DNA of 64,000 bases, from the NCBI RefSeq assembly GCF_017811175.1, contig NZ_JACWIJ010000002.1, positions 806,001 to 870,000 on the forward strand, read 5' to 3'. The DNA is from Melaminivora jejuensis (GTDB lineage Bacteria; Pseudomonadota; Gammaproteobacteria; Burkholderiales; Burkholderiaceae_C). Of the stretch, positions 35,355-43,274 are shown in pieces; the stretch's first letter is position 1; each line of letters starts with the position of its first letter. The translations under genes and the position numbers were made by a program. Below the pieces are notes generated by a model. It was not told the DNA's origin. It worked only from the letters and a program-made list of their open reading frames with translations, and did not search any database.

Positions 35355-35376
35355 GTTGCCAGCATATGATTTGCTA

Positions 35377-35430
35377 TTTTAAATATAGCTTCCACCGCTT
35401 GTCCAGCAAGGGTTTGAGCCGGATTTGACC
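35377..35430 (+). repeat. Dispersed repeat copy 10
   Basis: Plus-oriented copy (AATATAGCTTCCACCGCTTG, then TCCAGCAAGGGTTTGAGCC) filling the convergent gap between the MFS and FGE genes; it could serve both as a terminator. Confidence 0.75.
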
Positions 35431-35436
35431 ATATTT

Positions 35437-36573
35437 TCAGTCAGCGTCCCGCACCAGCCGGAAGCCCACGTGCGACATCGGGCTGTGCGGGTCGCTGCCG
35501 CGCCGGGCGCTGGGGCGGTAGGACAGGCAGTAGTCCTCGTTGCACAGAAAGGAGCCGCCACGGATGACCCGCCGGGGCGCGCCGGCCGGCACGCCCGGCT
35601 CATGCGGGTCGAACGATTGCTCCGGGCCGGGCGGGTTGTCCAGCGGGCCGTGGGTGCGTCTTGCCTGGCGCGCGAACTCGTCGGCGCGATACCAATCGGC
35701 CACCCACTGCCAGGCGTTGCCGGTCATGTCGTGCAGGCCGTAGCCATTGGCCGGGAAGCTCCCGACGGGCAGGGTGCCCGCCGCGCCACCCGCCTGCGCG
35801 CTGACCACCGGAAAGGGCCGCGTGCGGGCATCCCAATAGTTGGCCAGCATGGCGCCGCCGGGCCGGGCCTCGTCGCCCCAGGCGTAGGTGGCCTGCTCCA
35901 GGCCGCCGCGTGCGGCGAACTCCCATTCGGCCTCGGTCGGCAGGCGCTTGCCGGCCCAGCGGGCGTAGGCCAGCGCATCCTCATGGCTGACCTGCACCAC
36001 CGGATGGTCGCCCCGGCCCTCGATGGAGCTGCCCGGCCCCTGCGGATGGCGCCAGTCGGCGCCCGGCACGTAGCGCCACCACTGCCCGGGGTCGTCCAGC
36101 CGCACCGGCGCGCTGGTGCCGGCGAAGACCATGGCCCCAGGCACCAGCACCTCGTCGGGCGGGCGCGGCGTGCCGGGCGGCAGTTGCACGCGGATGGTGT
36201 CCCAGTCGGGCTGGCGCTCGGCGGTGGTGACGTAGCCGCTGTGGCGCACGAACTCGGCGAACTGGTCGTTGGTGACGTGCGTCGTGTCCATCCAGAAGCC
36301 CTTGACGCGCACTGGGTGCGCCGGACGCTCGTTGGCCTGGGCCAAGGGGTGGTCGCTGCCCATCAAAAAGGTGCCGCCCGGCACCCAGGCCATGCCCGCC
36401 GGGCCGCGCACGCCGTCGCCCAGCACGATGGTGGGGGGCGTCGGGCGCGGCGGGGCGCGCCGTGCCAGGGCCTGCCAGCCGCCCAGGCTGGCGAGTGCGG
36501 CGATGGCGGCACCGCCGCCCAGCAGCCAGCGCCGGCGCGGCTGTTGCGGCTGCGGCTGCTCAATGGACGCCAT
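35437..36573 (-). CDS. Formylglycine-generating enzyme (FGE-type sulfatase activator) with N-terminal export/anchor segment
   Basis: Converts the active-site Cys of type I sulfatases to formylglycine using oxygen. The fold is the FGE-sulfatase domain (GMAWVPGGTFLMGSDH, LPTEAEWEFAARGG, GYGLHDMTGNAWQWV). Both catalytic Cys are present, Cys344 and Cys349 in FLCNEDYCLSYRPSARRG, spaced as in human FGE, so this is a true FGE and not a catalytically dead relative. The N-terminus has arginines followed by a hydrophobic stretch (RRRWLLGGGAAIAALASL), pointing to Tat export or membrane anchoring; many bacterial FGEs are cytosolic. It starts 14 nt inside sulfatase 2 and so is translationally coupled to it. 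Confidence 0.86.
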   Translation of the reverse strand: MASIEQPQPQQPRRRWLLGGGAAIAALASLGGWQALARRAPPRPTPPTIVLGDGVRGPAGMAWVPGGTFLMGSDHPLAQANERPAHPVRVKGFWMDTTHVTNDQFAEFVRHSGYVTTAERQPDWDTIRVQLPPGTPRPPDEVLVPGAMVFAGTSAPVRLDDPGQWWRYVPGADWRHPQGPGSSIEGRGDHPVVQVSHEDALAYARWAGKRLPTEAEWEFAARGGLEQATYAWGDEARPGGAMLANYWDARTRPFPVVSAQAGGAAGTLPVGSFPANGYGLHDMTGNAWQWVADWYRADEFARQARRTHGPLDNPPGPEQSFDPHEPGVPAGAPRRVIRGGSFLCNEDYCLSYRPSARRGSDPHSPMSHVGFRLVRDAD

Positions 36574-38770
36574 GGCGCCTGGGGCAGACCGTGCCCATGT
36601 GCTGCTCAATGACCTGCCGATCCGCAGCGTCGGTGCGGCCATCGAAGAAAAAGTCATAAACGCTGGACAGGCCCCAGTCGCGGGAGATGCGCTGCCAGTG
36701 CGCCAGATCCTGGGCGTCCACCACGCCATCGCGGTTGCCGTCGCCCGGGCAGTCTGGCTCGGAGGCCAGCAACTCGTCCAGCCGGGCGGTGAGCGTGGCA
36801 TAGGCCGCCTGCTGCCCGGCGCTGAGGGGGCTGCGCAGCAGGTTGTTGCTGTCCGGGTCTTCCAGGCGGGGGGTGCCCGGCGCCTGGTCGATCTCGTAGA
36901 GCTCGACGGCCACGTCCTCGCGGCTGCCGCCGGTGGCCGGGTCGTGGTTCAGCGTGGTGTTGCGTACCAGCTTGTAGCGTTCGTCGCGGATGGCCAGCGT
37001 GCGTTCGGGCAGCACCAGCACCGGGCCGGGCGCGGCGCCGGCAGCGGTGATGGCGCGGTTGACCTCCCAGCATTGCGCGTGGCCGGCGCCGCCCGGATCG
37101 ATGACGGACGGGTCGGTGTGGCCCGGCCCCCACCACACGCCGGCGTTGTCCTCGCAGACACTCTTGGAGGTGGGGATCTGCGTGCAGCTGCCACCCTGGC
37201 TGGCCGTGCGGCTCATGACGCAGGGGCCGTTGCGCGCGCCGCCCGCCTGGATGTTGACGCCCGACTGGGTGAAGTTGATGCTGCGCAGGCCAGCCTGGCC
37301 GGGCGTGACCAGGTAGGGCAGCAGGCCCACCGAGTCGAGCGTGCGCGGCACCTGGGCAGGTACGTCAAGGCCGGCCAGCTCGCCGAAGAACTGGAACAGA
37401 TCGACGCTGTTGACCATGTGCTCCACGGCGCGGCCCGGCGCCGCCACCTGCGGCCCGGCGACGATCAGGGGCACCCACACGCCCGTCTGGTAGGACGTGC
37501 CCTTGGCCAGCGACAGGCTGAACGGCGGCTTGACGGCAAAGCCCAGCGAGCCGTTGTCGCCGACGATGACGATGACGGTGTTGCCCGCCTGCGGGTCGTA
37601 GGCCAGGCTGCCGTCCGCAGCGCGCGTGGCCAGGCCGGTCTCGACCAGCAGGCGGCCGAACTCGGTATCCAGTGCCTCGGTCATCTGGTTCTGGATCAGC
37701 CGTCCGGCCACCGGGCTGGCGCAGTCCAGCACGTTGCCCGACAGGCGCGGGCTGGTCTGCGGCGACAGCTGCCTGGGTGCGTGCTGCCAGGGCGTGTGGG
37801 CGGCCGAGTAGCTCACCGTGGCCATCCAGGGTGTGCCGGCAGGGCGCGACTTGATCCAGCGGATGGCGGCGTCGGTTTCAATGGTCGTGCGGTAGCCGCG
37901 TGCGCGCGGGTCGGACAGTGGCACGGCCTCGGTGCGGCCGCCATCGATGACCACCAGCGGCGAGACGTAGTAGGCGTTCTCGCGATCGAAATCCAGCCGC
38001 GCGCTGGCCGGCAGGGGCGTGCCGCACTGGTGGCGATCGACGAAGATGCCGCCGCGCGCCAGGCACTGCAGGCCGTTGCCGTCCTCGGATAGCGGTGCCA
38101 GCGGCAGGTTCTCGCAGGCGCCATCGGCAAAGTGGCACGAGCCGGCGAAGTGGTGCGGATAAAAGCCGCAGGCCTGCGCGCCCGCAGCGTAGGCGCCGCC
38201 CGCCGTGCTGTCGATGGAGCCGGGCAGGCCGCCGATCCAGCCGTAGAAATGATCCCAGCCCAGTTGCAGCGGTGTGGCGTTGCCGGCCTCGTTGTGCTCC
38301 GGCCCGGCCAGGTGGAACTTGCCGAACATGGCGCTCTCGTAGCCCGCCTGCTTGAGCAGCTTGGGCACGGTGGCGTCGAAGGGCGAGAGCTGCGAGTTGG
38401 CCAGGTCGTTCGGCCCCAGCGCCTGGTACATGTGGGTGCGCAGCGGGTAGCGCCCGGTGAAGAAGGCGGCGCGGCCCGGTGAGCACTCGGGCATCGACCA
38501 GGTGTTGCGGAACCTGACGCCGGCGCTGGCCACCGCGTCCATGTGCGGCGTGGGCGGAGCGTCGGCGCCGCCATAGCCGAAGCTGGCCATCTGGTCGATG
38601 CCCACGTCGTCCATGACGACGAACAGGATGTTGGGCCGCTGCTGCGCCGGCGGGGGCGTGGGCGCCGGGCCGCTGCCGCCCGAGCTGCCGCCGCACGAGG
38701 CCAGCACTGCGGCAAGCGCCAGTGCGCCGGACAGGCCGGACAATCTGCGGCAAATGTGGCTGCGGTGCAT
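36560..38770 (-). CDS. Lipoprotein sulfatase 2 with dockerin-like C-terminus
   Basis: Type I sulfatase (736 residues). The signal ends in lipobox LASC (Cys26), so it is lipid-anchored. Metal ligands appear in NILFVVMDDVGIDQ, and Cys96 in PECSPGRAAFFTGRYP is the C-x-P-x-R site modified to formylglycine. Further typical parts are KFHLAGPEHNE and VIVIVGDNGSLG. The last ~60 residues carry two EF-hand-like loops, GDGNRDGVVDAQDLAHWQRI and DGRTDAADRQVIEQHMG, resembling dockerin type I repeats and bracketed by Cys. Start 38770 follows AAGGAG. It is the middle gene of sulfatase 1 - sulfatase 2 - FGE. The substrate is unknown. Confidence 0.85.
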   Translation of the reverse strand: MHRSHICRRLSGLSGALALAAVLASCGGSSGGSGPAPTPPPAQQRPNILFVVMDDVGIDQMASFGYGGADAPPTPHMDAVASAGVRFRNTWSMPECSPGRAAFFTGRYPLRTHMYQALGPNDLANSQLSPFDATVPKLLKQAGYESAMFGKFHLAGPEHNEAGNATPLQLGWDHFYGWIGGLPGSIDSTAGGAYAAGAQACGFYPHHFAGSCHFADGACENLPLAPLSEDGNGLQCLARGGIFVDRHQCGTPLPASARLDFDRENAYYVSPLVVIDGGRTEAVPLSDPRARGYRTTIETDAAIRWIKSRPAGTPWMATVSYSAAHTPWQHAPRQLSPQTSPRLSGNVLDCASPVAGRLIQNQMTEALDTEFGRLLVETGLATRAADGSLAYDPQAGNTVIVIVGDNGSLGFAVKPPFSLSLAKGTSYQTGVWVPLIVAGPQVAAPGRAVEHMVNSVDLFQFFGELAGLDVPAQVPRTLDSVGLLPYLVTPGQAGLRSINFTQSGVNIQAGGARNGPCVMSRTASQGGSCTQIPTSKSVCEDNAGVWWGPGHTDPSVIDPGGAGHAQCWEVNRAITAAGAAPGPVLVLPERTLAIRDERYKLVRNTTLNHDPATGGSREDVAVELYEIDQAPGTPRLEDPDSNNLLRSPLSAGQQAAYATLTARLDELLASEPDCPGDGNRDGVVDAQDLAHWQRISRDWGLSSVYDFFFDGRTDAADRQVIEQHMGTVCPRRHGVH

Positions 38771-38799
38771 GGCAATGCTCCTTGTGTGCTTGCTTGCGC

Positions 38800-41163
38800 T
38801 CACGGCGCCGCGCAGCGGCGGCCCAGGTGGCGCTCGATGATGGCCCGGTCGGCGGCGTCGGTGCGGCCATCGTGGTTCAGGTCGTACCAGCTCGACTGGC
38901 CGCCATTGAGCTGGCTCAACTCGCGCCAGTTGTCCAGATCCTGCTGATCGACCACGCCATCGCGGTTGCCATCGCCCGGGCAGTGGGTGCTGTCGTAGCG
39001 CTGGTTGTAGCTCGCCACCACGTCGCGCCGATCCAGCTCGGCCTGCAGCGCGGCGTGCGCCTGGCGCGCCTGGGCGTCCAGGCCAGCGGCATCCAGCGGG
39101 CTGCGTCCCGCCGCCAGCGCCGTGCCCTGGCGATCCAGCGCTGGATGGGGCGTGGCCATGTCCACGCGGTACAGCTCGTCGGTGACGGCGAACACCGGCT
39201 CGCCCTCGACATCCCGGCCATAGACCCAATCATGGATCGGGTCAGGGCCGCTGCTGGCGCACTGGTTGCGGCTCAGGCGCACCAGCTTGTATTGCCCGTC
39301 GCTGGCGGCTTTCTGCGCGTGCGGCAGGATGTCCACCATGCCTTGGCCGCGCGCGGCGCGGTACTGCTGCACCTGGCAGCAGTTGCCGTAGCCACCGGCG
39401 GGCACGCCCGGCTGGGTCGAGCCCTCGCCGTACCAGACGCCACCCTGGTCGTCGCACAGCGCCTTGTACGGGAAGATGCTGAAGCAGGTGCTGGCCGCCT
39501 CGATCACGCAGGGCTGTGGCGTGGCGGCCACGGCCGGGTTGCGCAGGTTGGTGCCCATCTCGGTGAAGTTGATGGCGCGGATGCCGGCCTGGCCCGGGTC
39601 TTCCAGGTAGGCGCGCATCGGCTGGCCGTCCAGCGGGCGGGCCGGGTCGATGGCGGCCTCGATGTCGGCGCCGGCGATCTCGGCAAACAGCCGGTACAGG
39701 TCGGCGGCGTTGGCCAGGTGTGCCACCTCGCGCCCCGGCTGGCGCACCAGCGGCCCGGCCACCAGTAGCGGCACGGCCACGCCTGTCTGGTAGGCAAAGC
39801 CCTTGGCCCGGGTCGGATCGAACCGGCCGGGCGCGGTGAACTTGACGCTGTTGACGTAGGTGCCGTTGTCGCCCATCACGACCACCACGGTGTTGGTCTT
39901 GTCGGGCTGATAGTCGAGCGAGCCGTCGGCGCGGCGCGCAGCCAGGCCCAGTTCGACCAGCAGACGGCCGATCTCGCTGTCCATGGCCTCGGCCATCAGG
40001 TTGGTGACCAGGTGGGCATCGACCAGGTCGGCGGCGCCGTTCAGCGTGGCCCGCACGCCCTCGTTCTCGCCGTCGCTGCGTGGATAGCACACCAGGTTGT
40101 CGTTGCGCCCCGGCGTGTCCTCGGACAGCAGCGCCAGCGGCGGCAGTTGCAGCGGCGCGTGCAGGGCCGAGTAGCCCAGCGACAGCATCCACGGCTGGCC
40201 GGCGGGCTGCTGGCGCGCCCAGGCGATGGCGCGGTCGGTCTCCAGCGTGCTGCGGTAGCCGCGCGCGGTGGGGTCGGCGGCACCGATCTTGCGCGTGTTG
40301 CCCTGGGCGTCGCTCTGTATCCATTCGGCGGTGTAGTAGCCGTTTTGCGCGCTGAAATCCAGGTGAGCGGGCACGCTGGACTGGCAAGCCTGGCGCGGCT
40401 CGAACAGGCCGCCGCGCTCCATGCAGGTGCGCCCCGGCGTGGTGATGGCGCCGCCGCGCACGATCTGCGTGCAGTCGCCCGTGGCCAGGTAGCAGGCGCC
40501 GGCGTCGGCGCCGTGCGCCGGGTCGATGCTGGCGTTGGGCACGAAGCCGCAGGGATAAGTGCCCTCGGGCGTGCCGGTGCGGCCAGCGCGGGTGTCGATG
40601 GGGTAGGGCGCGCCGTCCAGATAGCCGTCGAAGTGATCCCAGCCCAGCTTCCACAGGGTCTGGTGGCCATAGGGCAGGTTGGGCGCGCCGCCCAGGTCAG
40701 TGCCCGTCAGGTGCATCTTGCCGATCAGCGCGCTGCGGTAGCCGCGCGTCTTCAGCAGCTTGGGCAGGGTGAGTTCGTAGGGCGAGATGGTCGAGTTGGC
40801 CAGGTCGGTGGACACCACAGCGTTGAGCACATTGGTGCTCGATGGATAGCGGCCCGTGAAAAAGCTGGCGCGCGTGGGCGTGCAGGTCGGCATGGCCCAG
40901 GCGTTGCGGAACTGCACCCCGGCGCGGGCAATGGCCGTCAGGTTGGGCAGGCGCGGCGGTACGGCGCCGCCGTAGCCGTAGGAGGTGAGCTGATCCACGC
41001 CCAGGTCGTCGAGCACGATGAACAGGATGTTGGGCGGCTGGGCCGCAGGGGCCGGGCCGCTGCTGCTGCTGCTGCTGCCACTGCCGCCGCTGCAGGCGGC
41101 CAGCAGCAGGGCCAGCGCGGCGGCAAGCGCCTGGTGCGGGGAGCGGGGGCAGGGGGTGGGCAT
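38800..41163 (-). CDS. Lipoprotein sulfatase 1 with dockerin-like C-terminus
   Basis: Type I sulfatase (787 residues), paralogue of its downstream neighbour. Lipobox LLAAC gives Cys24 as anchor, followed by a Ser/Gly spacer. NILFIVLDDLGVDQ binds metal and Cys94 in MPTCTPTRASFFTGRYP is the C-x-P-x-R formylglycine site. The end has two dockerin-like calcium loops, GDGNRDGVVDQQDLDNWREL and DLNHDGRTDAADRAIIERHL, again bracketed by Cys. Start 41163 was chosen for the signal peptide and GGAGAG upstream; the frame extends to 41583 only as an overlap with the divergent regulator gene. It is the first gene of the operon, 29 nt before sulfatase 2. Confidence 0.85.
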   Translation of the reverse strand: MPTPCPRSPHQALAAALALLLAACSGGSGSSSSSSGPAPAAQPPNILFIVLDDLGVDQLTSYGYGGAVPPRLPNLTAIARAGVQFRNAWAMPTCTPTRASFFTGRYPSSTNVLNAVVSTDLANSTISPYELTLPKLLKTRGYRSALIGKMHLTGTDLGGAPNLPYGHQTLWKLGWDHFDGYLDGAPYPIDTRAGRTGTPEGTYPCGFVPNASIDPAHGADAGACYLATGDCTQIVRGGAITTPGRTCMERGGLFEPRQACQSSVPAHLDFSAQNGYYTAEWIQSDAQGNTRKIGAADPTARGYRSTLETDRAIAWARQQPAGQPWMLSLGYSALHAPLQLPPLALLSEDTPGRNDNLVCYPRSDGENEGVRATLNGAADLVDAHLVTNLMAEAMDSEIGRLLVELGLAARRADGSLDYQPDKTNTVVVVMGDNGTYVNSVKFTAPGRFDPTRAKGFAYQTGVAVPLLVAGPLVRQPGREVAHLANAADLYRLFAEIAGADIEAAIDPARPLDGQPMRAYLEDPGQAGIRAINFTEMGTNLRNPAVAATPQPCVIEAASTCFSIFPYKALCDDQGGVWYGEGSTQPGVPAGGYGNCCQVQQYRAARGQGMVDILPHAQKAASDGQYKLVRLSRNQCASSGPDPIHDWVYGRDVEGEPVFAVTDELYRVDMATPHPALDRQGTALAAGRSPLDAAGLDAQARQAHAALQAELDRRDVVASYNQRYDSTHCPGDGNRDGVVDQQDLDNWRELSQLNGGQSSWYDLNHDGRTDAADRAIIERHLGRRCAAP

Positions 41164-41214
41164 GGCGGTGGACTCTCCAGTGCCGGCAGTGTCCGTGCTG
41201 CGGCGGGCGCTGCA

Positions 41215-41234
41215 AATACCATGAAAGCGGTATT
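41215..41234. promoter_or_regulatory. Inverted repeat in the divergent sulfatase/regulator promoter
   Basis: AATACC (41215-41220) and GGTATT (41229-41234) are inverted with an 8-bp spacer in the 106-bp gap between sulfatase 1 and the NarL-type regulator. It is a candidate operator for the adjacent regulator; this is position-based inference. Confidence 0.4.
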
Positions 41235-41269
41235 CAGGCAGACATGCCGGCTGTGCCAGAGTGCGGGGC

Positions 41270-41968
41270 ATGAACAAGCCATTGCAGGAGCAGGCAGTGC
41301 CGGCGCCCGGCGCACCGTGCCGTGTGCTGCTGCTCGAAGACGACGAACCGCTGCGCGAGCGCTTCGCGCGCATCCTGGCTGCCTGGCCGGGCGGGCAGCT
41401 GGTGGCGGCCTGCGCCACGCTGGGCCAGGCGCTGCAGGTGTTGCAGGGCGGCGAGCGCCTTGACCTGTTGATCGCCGACCTGCGCCTGCCCGACGGCCAC
41501 GGCACCCAGGCCATCCGGCTGCTGCGCAGCCTGCACCCGCAGGCCGAGGCCATGGTGATCTCGGTGCTGGCTGACGATGCCACGGTGATCGAGGCGATCG
41601 AGGCCGGCGCGGCGGGCTATCTGCTCAAGGATGCCGACTCCATCGAGCTGCTGGAGGCCATCGAGGAGCTGCGTGCCGGGCGCTCGCCGATCTCCTCGTC
41701 GATCGCGCGCGTCATCGTGCGCCGGCTGGGCGCCGCTGCCGCGGCGACCGCTCCCGCCGCGCCGCCAGCCGAAATGCTGACCCCGCGCGAAACTGAAATC
41801 CTGTGGGGCATCGCCCGGGGGCTGACCTATGCCGAACTCGCGCAGCAGCTGGGCATCTCGCGCCAGACCGTGCCGGTACACATCAAGAACGTCTATCGCA
41901 AGCTGGAGGCGACGAACCGCTCCGAGGCCGTGTTCAACGCCTCGCGCAATGGGTTGATCCGCCTTTGA
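41270..41968 (+). CDS. NarL/FixJ-type response regulator
   Basis: Response regulator of 232 residues. The receiver has LLLEDDEPLRERF, phospho-Asp in LLIADLRLPDGHG and Lys in GYLLKDADSIEL. The LuxR-type helix-turn-helix is LTPRETEILWGIARGLTYAE followed by LAQQLGISRQTVPVHIKNVY. ATG 41270 is preferred to GTG 41261. It is divergent from the sulfatase operon. Its likely partner kinase starts 2.7 kb downstream, the two being separated by two insertion elements. The stop codon TGA lies exactly where the terminal sequence of the tnpB element begins, so the last residues may have been altered by insertion. Confidence 0.88.
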   Translation: MNKPLQEQAVPAPGAPCRVLLLEDDEPLRERFARILAAWPGGQLVAACATLGQALQVLQGGERLDLLIADLRLPDGHGTQAIRLLRSLHPQAEAMVISVLADDATVIEAIEAGAAGYLLKDADSIELLEAIEELRAGRSPISSSIARVIVRRLGAAAAATAPAAPPAEMLTPRETEILWGIARGLTYAELAQQLGISRQTVPVHIKNVYRKLEATNRSEAVFNASRNGLIRL

Positions 41969-42120
41969 CATCCTCCCCGCCCTAAAGGACGGGGATTTCA
42001 GCAAAACCAATCATGCTAGGCACAACTGATTTCCTGTCGGTTCGCACTTCGCCGGGGCTTGCGTTCACCGGCCTTGGCCCGCGCCCGTCTGACAGTCCCT
42101 CCATGCGCAGTCACGGTCTG
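41969..42120 (-). ncRNA. Candidate omegaRNA (reRNA) of the tnpB element
   Basis: IS200/IS605 elements make a guide RNA from the 3' part of tnpB and the right end. Here the minus strand after tnpB has a hairpin CCCCGTCC-TTTA-GGGCGGGG (42000-41970 region) and ends GAGGATGTCAA. The next bases, AGGCGGATCAACCC, would be the guide and come from the 3' end of the response regulator gene. The 5' limit is a guess. Confidence 0.4.
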
Positions 42121-43194
42121 CCCGACCGCCAATATGTTCCTCGCCGCATTCACGTCGCGGTCGTGGCGCGCGCCGCAGCTCGGACACGTCCAGTTTCTCA
42201 CGTCAAGCGGCATTCGCTCCTGAATATGGCCGCAGCCCGAGCAGGTTTTGCTCGACGGAAACCAGCGGTCGATGCGCTCGACCCGCTTGCCGTAGCGCTC
42301 GGCCTTTTCTTCCAGCATTCGGGCGGCTTGTCCGAGGCTGGCATCGCTCAACGCGCGCGCAAGGCTGTGGTTCTTGACCATGCCGCGCACGTTGAGGTCT
42401 TCGATGTAGATCGCGTCGAACCGCCGCACCATGCCCGTAGAGAACTTGTGCAGTGCGTCGGTGCGGCTGTTGGCAATCTTCTCGTGGATGCGCGCGACGT
42501 GGCGCTTGAGCCGCGCGCGCCGCTTGCTGCCTTTGTGCCCGCGAGCCATGCGGCGCTGGTAGTGCGCGAGGCGCTTTTGCCACTTCGCACCGTGCTTCGC
42601 ATTGGAGACCGTCTCGCCGGTGGAGAGCGTCGCCAGCCGATTGATGCCGAAGTCAATGCCGACCGACTGACCGGTTTCGGGCAGCGGAGCTGCCTGCGTC
42701 TCGACCACGAGCGAGATGAAGTATTTGCCGCTTGCGGTGCGGATCAGCCGGATCGACGACGGGTGCGCAATGATGTCGCGCGACCATTTGACTTTGATCG
42801 CGCCGATCTTGGCGAGCTTCAATGTGCGGGTGTCGATGTTGAACGAAAAGCCGCGTTCGGTGTAGTTGGCCGACTGCCGCGCTTCCTTGCGCTTGAACGA
42901 CGGGTAAGCCGCGCGCTTGTCGAAAAAGTTCGAGTAGGCGACTTGCAGATCACGCAAGGCCTGCTGCAAGCAGACGCTGCTGACTTCGTTGAGCCATGCG
43001 TGTTCGGGTGTGGCTTTCAGCGCCGTCAGCGCCTTGTCGGTAGCGGGGTAGCCGATGCGCTCGCCATTGCGCCATCCGTCCGAGCGCAGCCGCAGCGCCC
43101 AATTCCAGACGAAGCGCACGCAACCGAAAGTGCGATTCAGGTGCGCGGCTTGTTCGGGCGTCGGGTAGCAGCGGAACGTCCAGCGGGATTTCAT
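42016..43194 (-). CDS. tnpB: RNA-guided nuclease TnpB
   Basis: TnpB of 392 residues, ancestor type of Cas12 nucleases. It cuts DNA at sites matched by an omegaRNA guide next to a transposon-adjacent motif. It has the N-terminal helix-turn-helix-like domain (PTPEQAAHLNRTFGCVRFVW). The RuvC residues are intact: Asp181 in GIDFGINRLATL, Glu265 in IYIEDLNVRGM and Asp347 in HDRDVNAARNI. Between them is the zinc ribbon with Cys318, Cys321, Cys337 and Cys340 (CSGCG, CPSCG). All catalytic residues are present, so it is probably active. No tnpA accompanies it, so movement would need a transposase in trans. Confidence 0.9.
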   Translation of the reverse strand: MKSRWTFRCYPTPEQAAHLNRTFGCVRFVWNWALRLRSDGWRNGERIGYPATDKALTALKATPEHAWLNEVSSVCLQQALRDLQVAYSNFFDKRAAYPSFKRKEARQSANYTERGFSFNIDTRTLKLAKIGAIKVKWSRDIIAHPSSIRLIRTASGKYFISLVVETQAAPLPETGQSVGIDFGINRLATLSTGETVSNAKHGAKWQKRLAHYQRRMARGHKGSKRRARLKRHVARIHEKIANSRTDALHKFSTGMVRRFDAIYIEDLNVRGMVKNHSLARALSDASLGQAARMLEEKAERYGKRVERIDRWFPSSKTCSGCGHIQERMPLDVRNWTCPSCGARHDRDVNAARNILAVGQTVTAHGGTVRRARAKAGERKPRRSANRQEISCA

Positions 43195-43274
43195 GCTTCA
43201 CATTATGGGAAATAACGTGCGAAACATACAACTTTACGAGCGCGTTGCGCTCGCCCTCTACCTCCTCCCCTGAA

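Larger units (their letters stand above)
41969..43260 (-). mobile_element. IS200/IS605-family element with tnpB only
   Basis: The element is defined by tnpB, by the right-end hairpin at about 41974-41995 (plus CCCCGCCCTAAAGGACGGGG), and by a left-end hairpin CGAGCGC-GTT-GCGCTCG at 43237-43253. No tnpA (Y1 transposase) is present, so it is of the IS1341-like type. These elements make no target duplication, and the outer left border is approximate because an IS4-type element follows directly. Confidence 0.75.
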
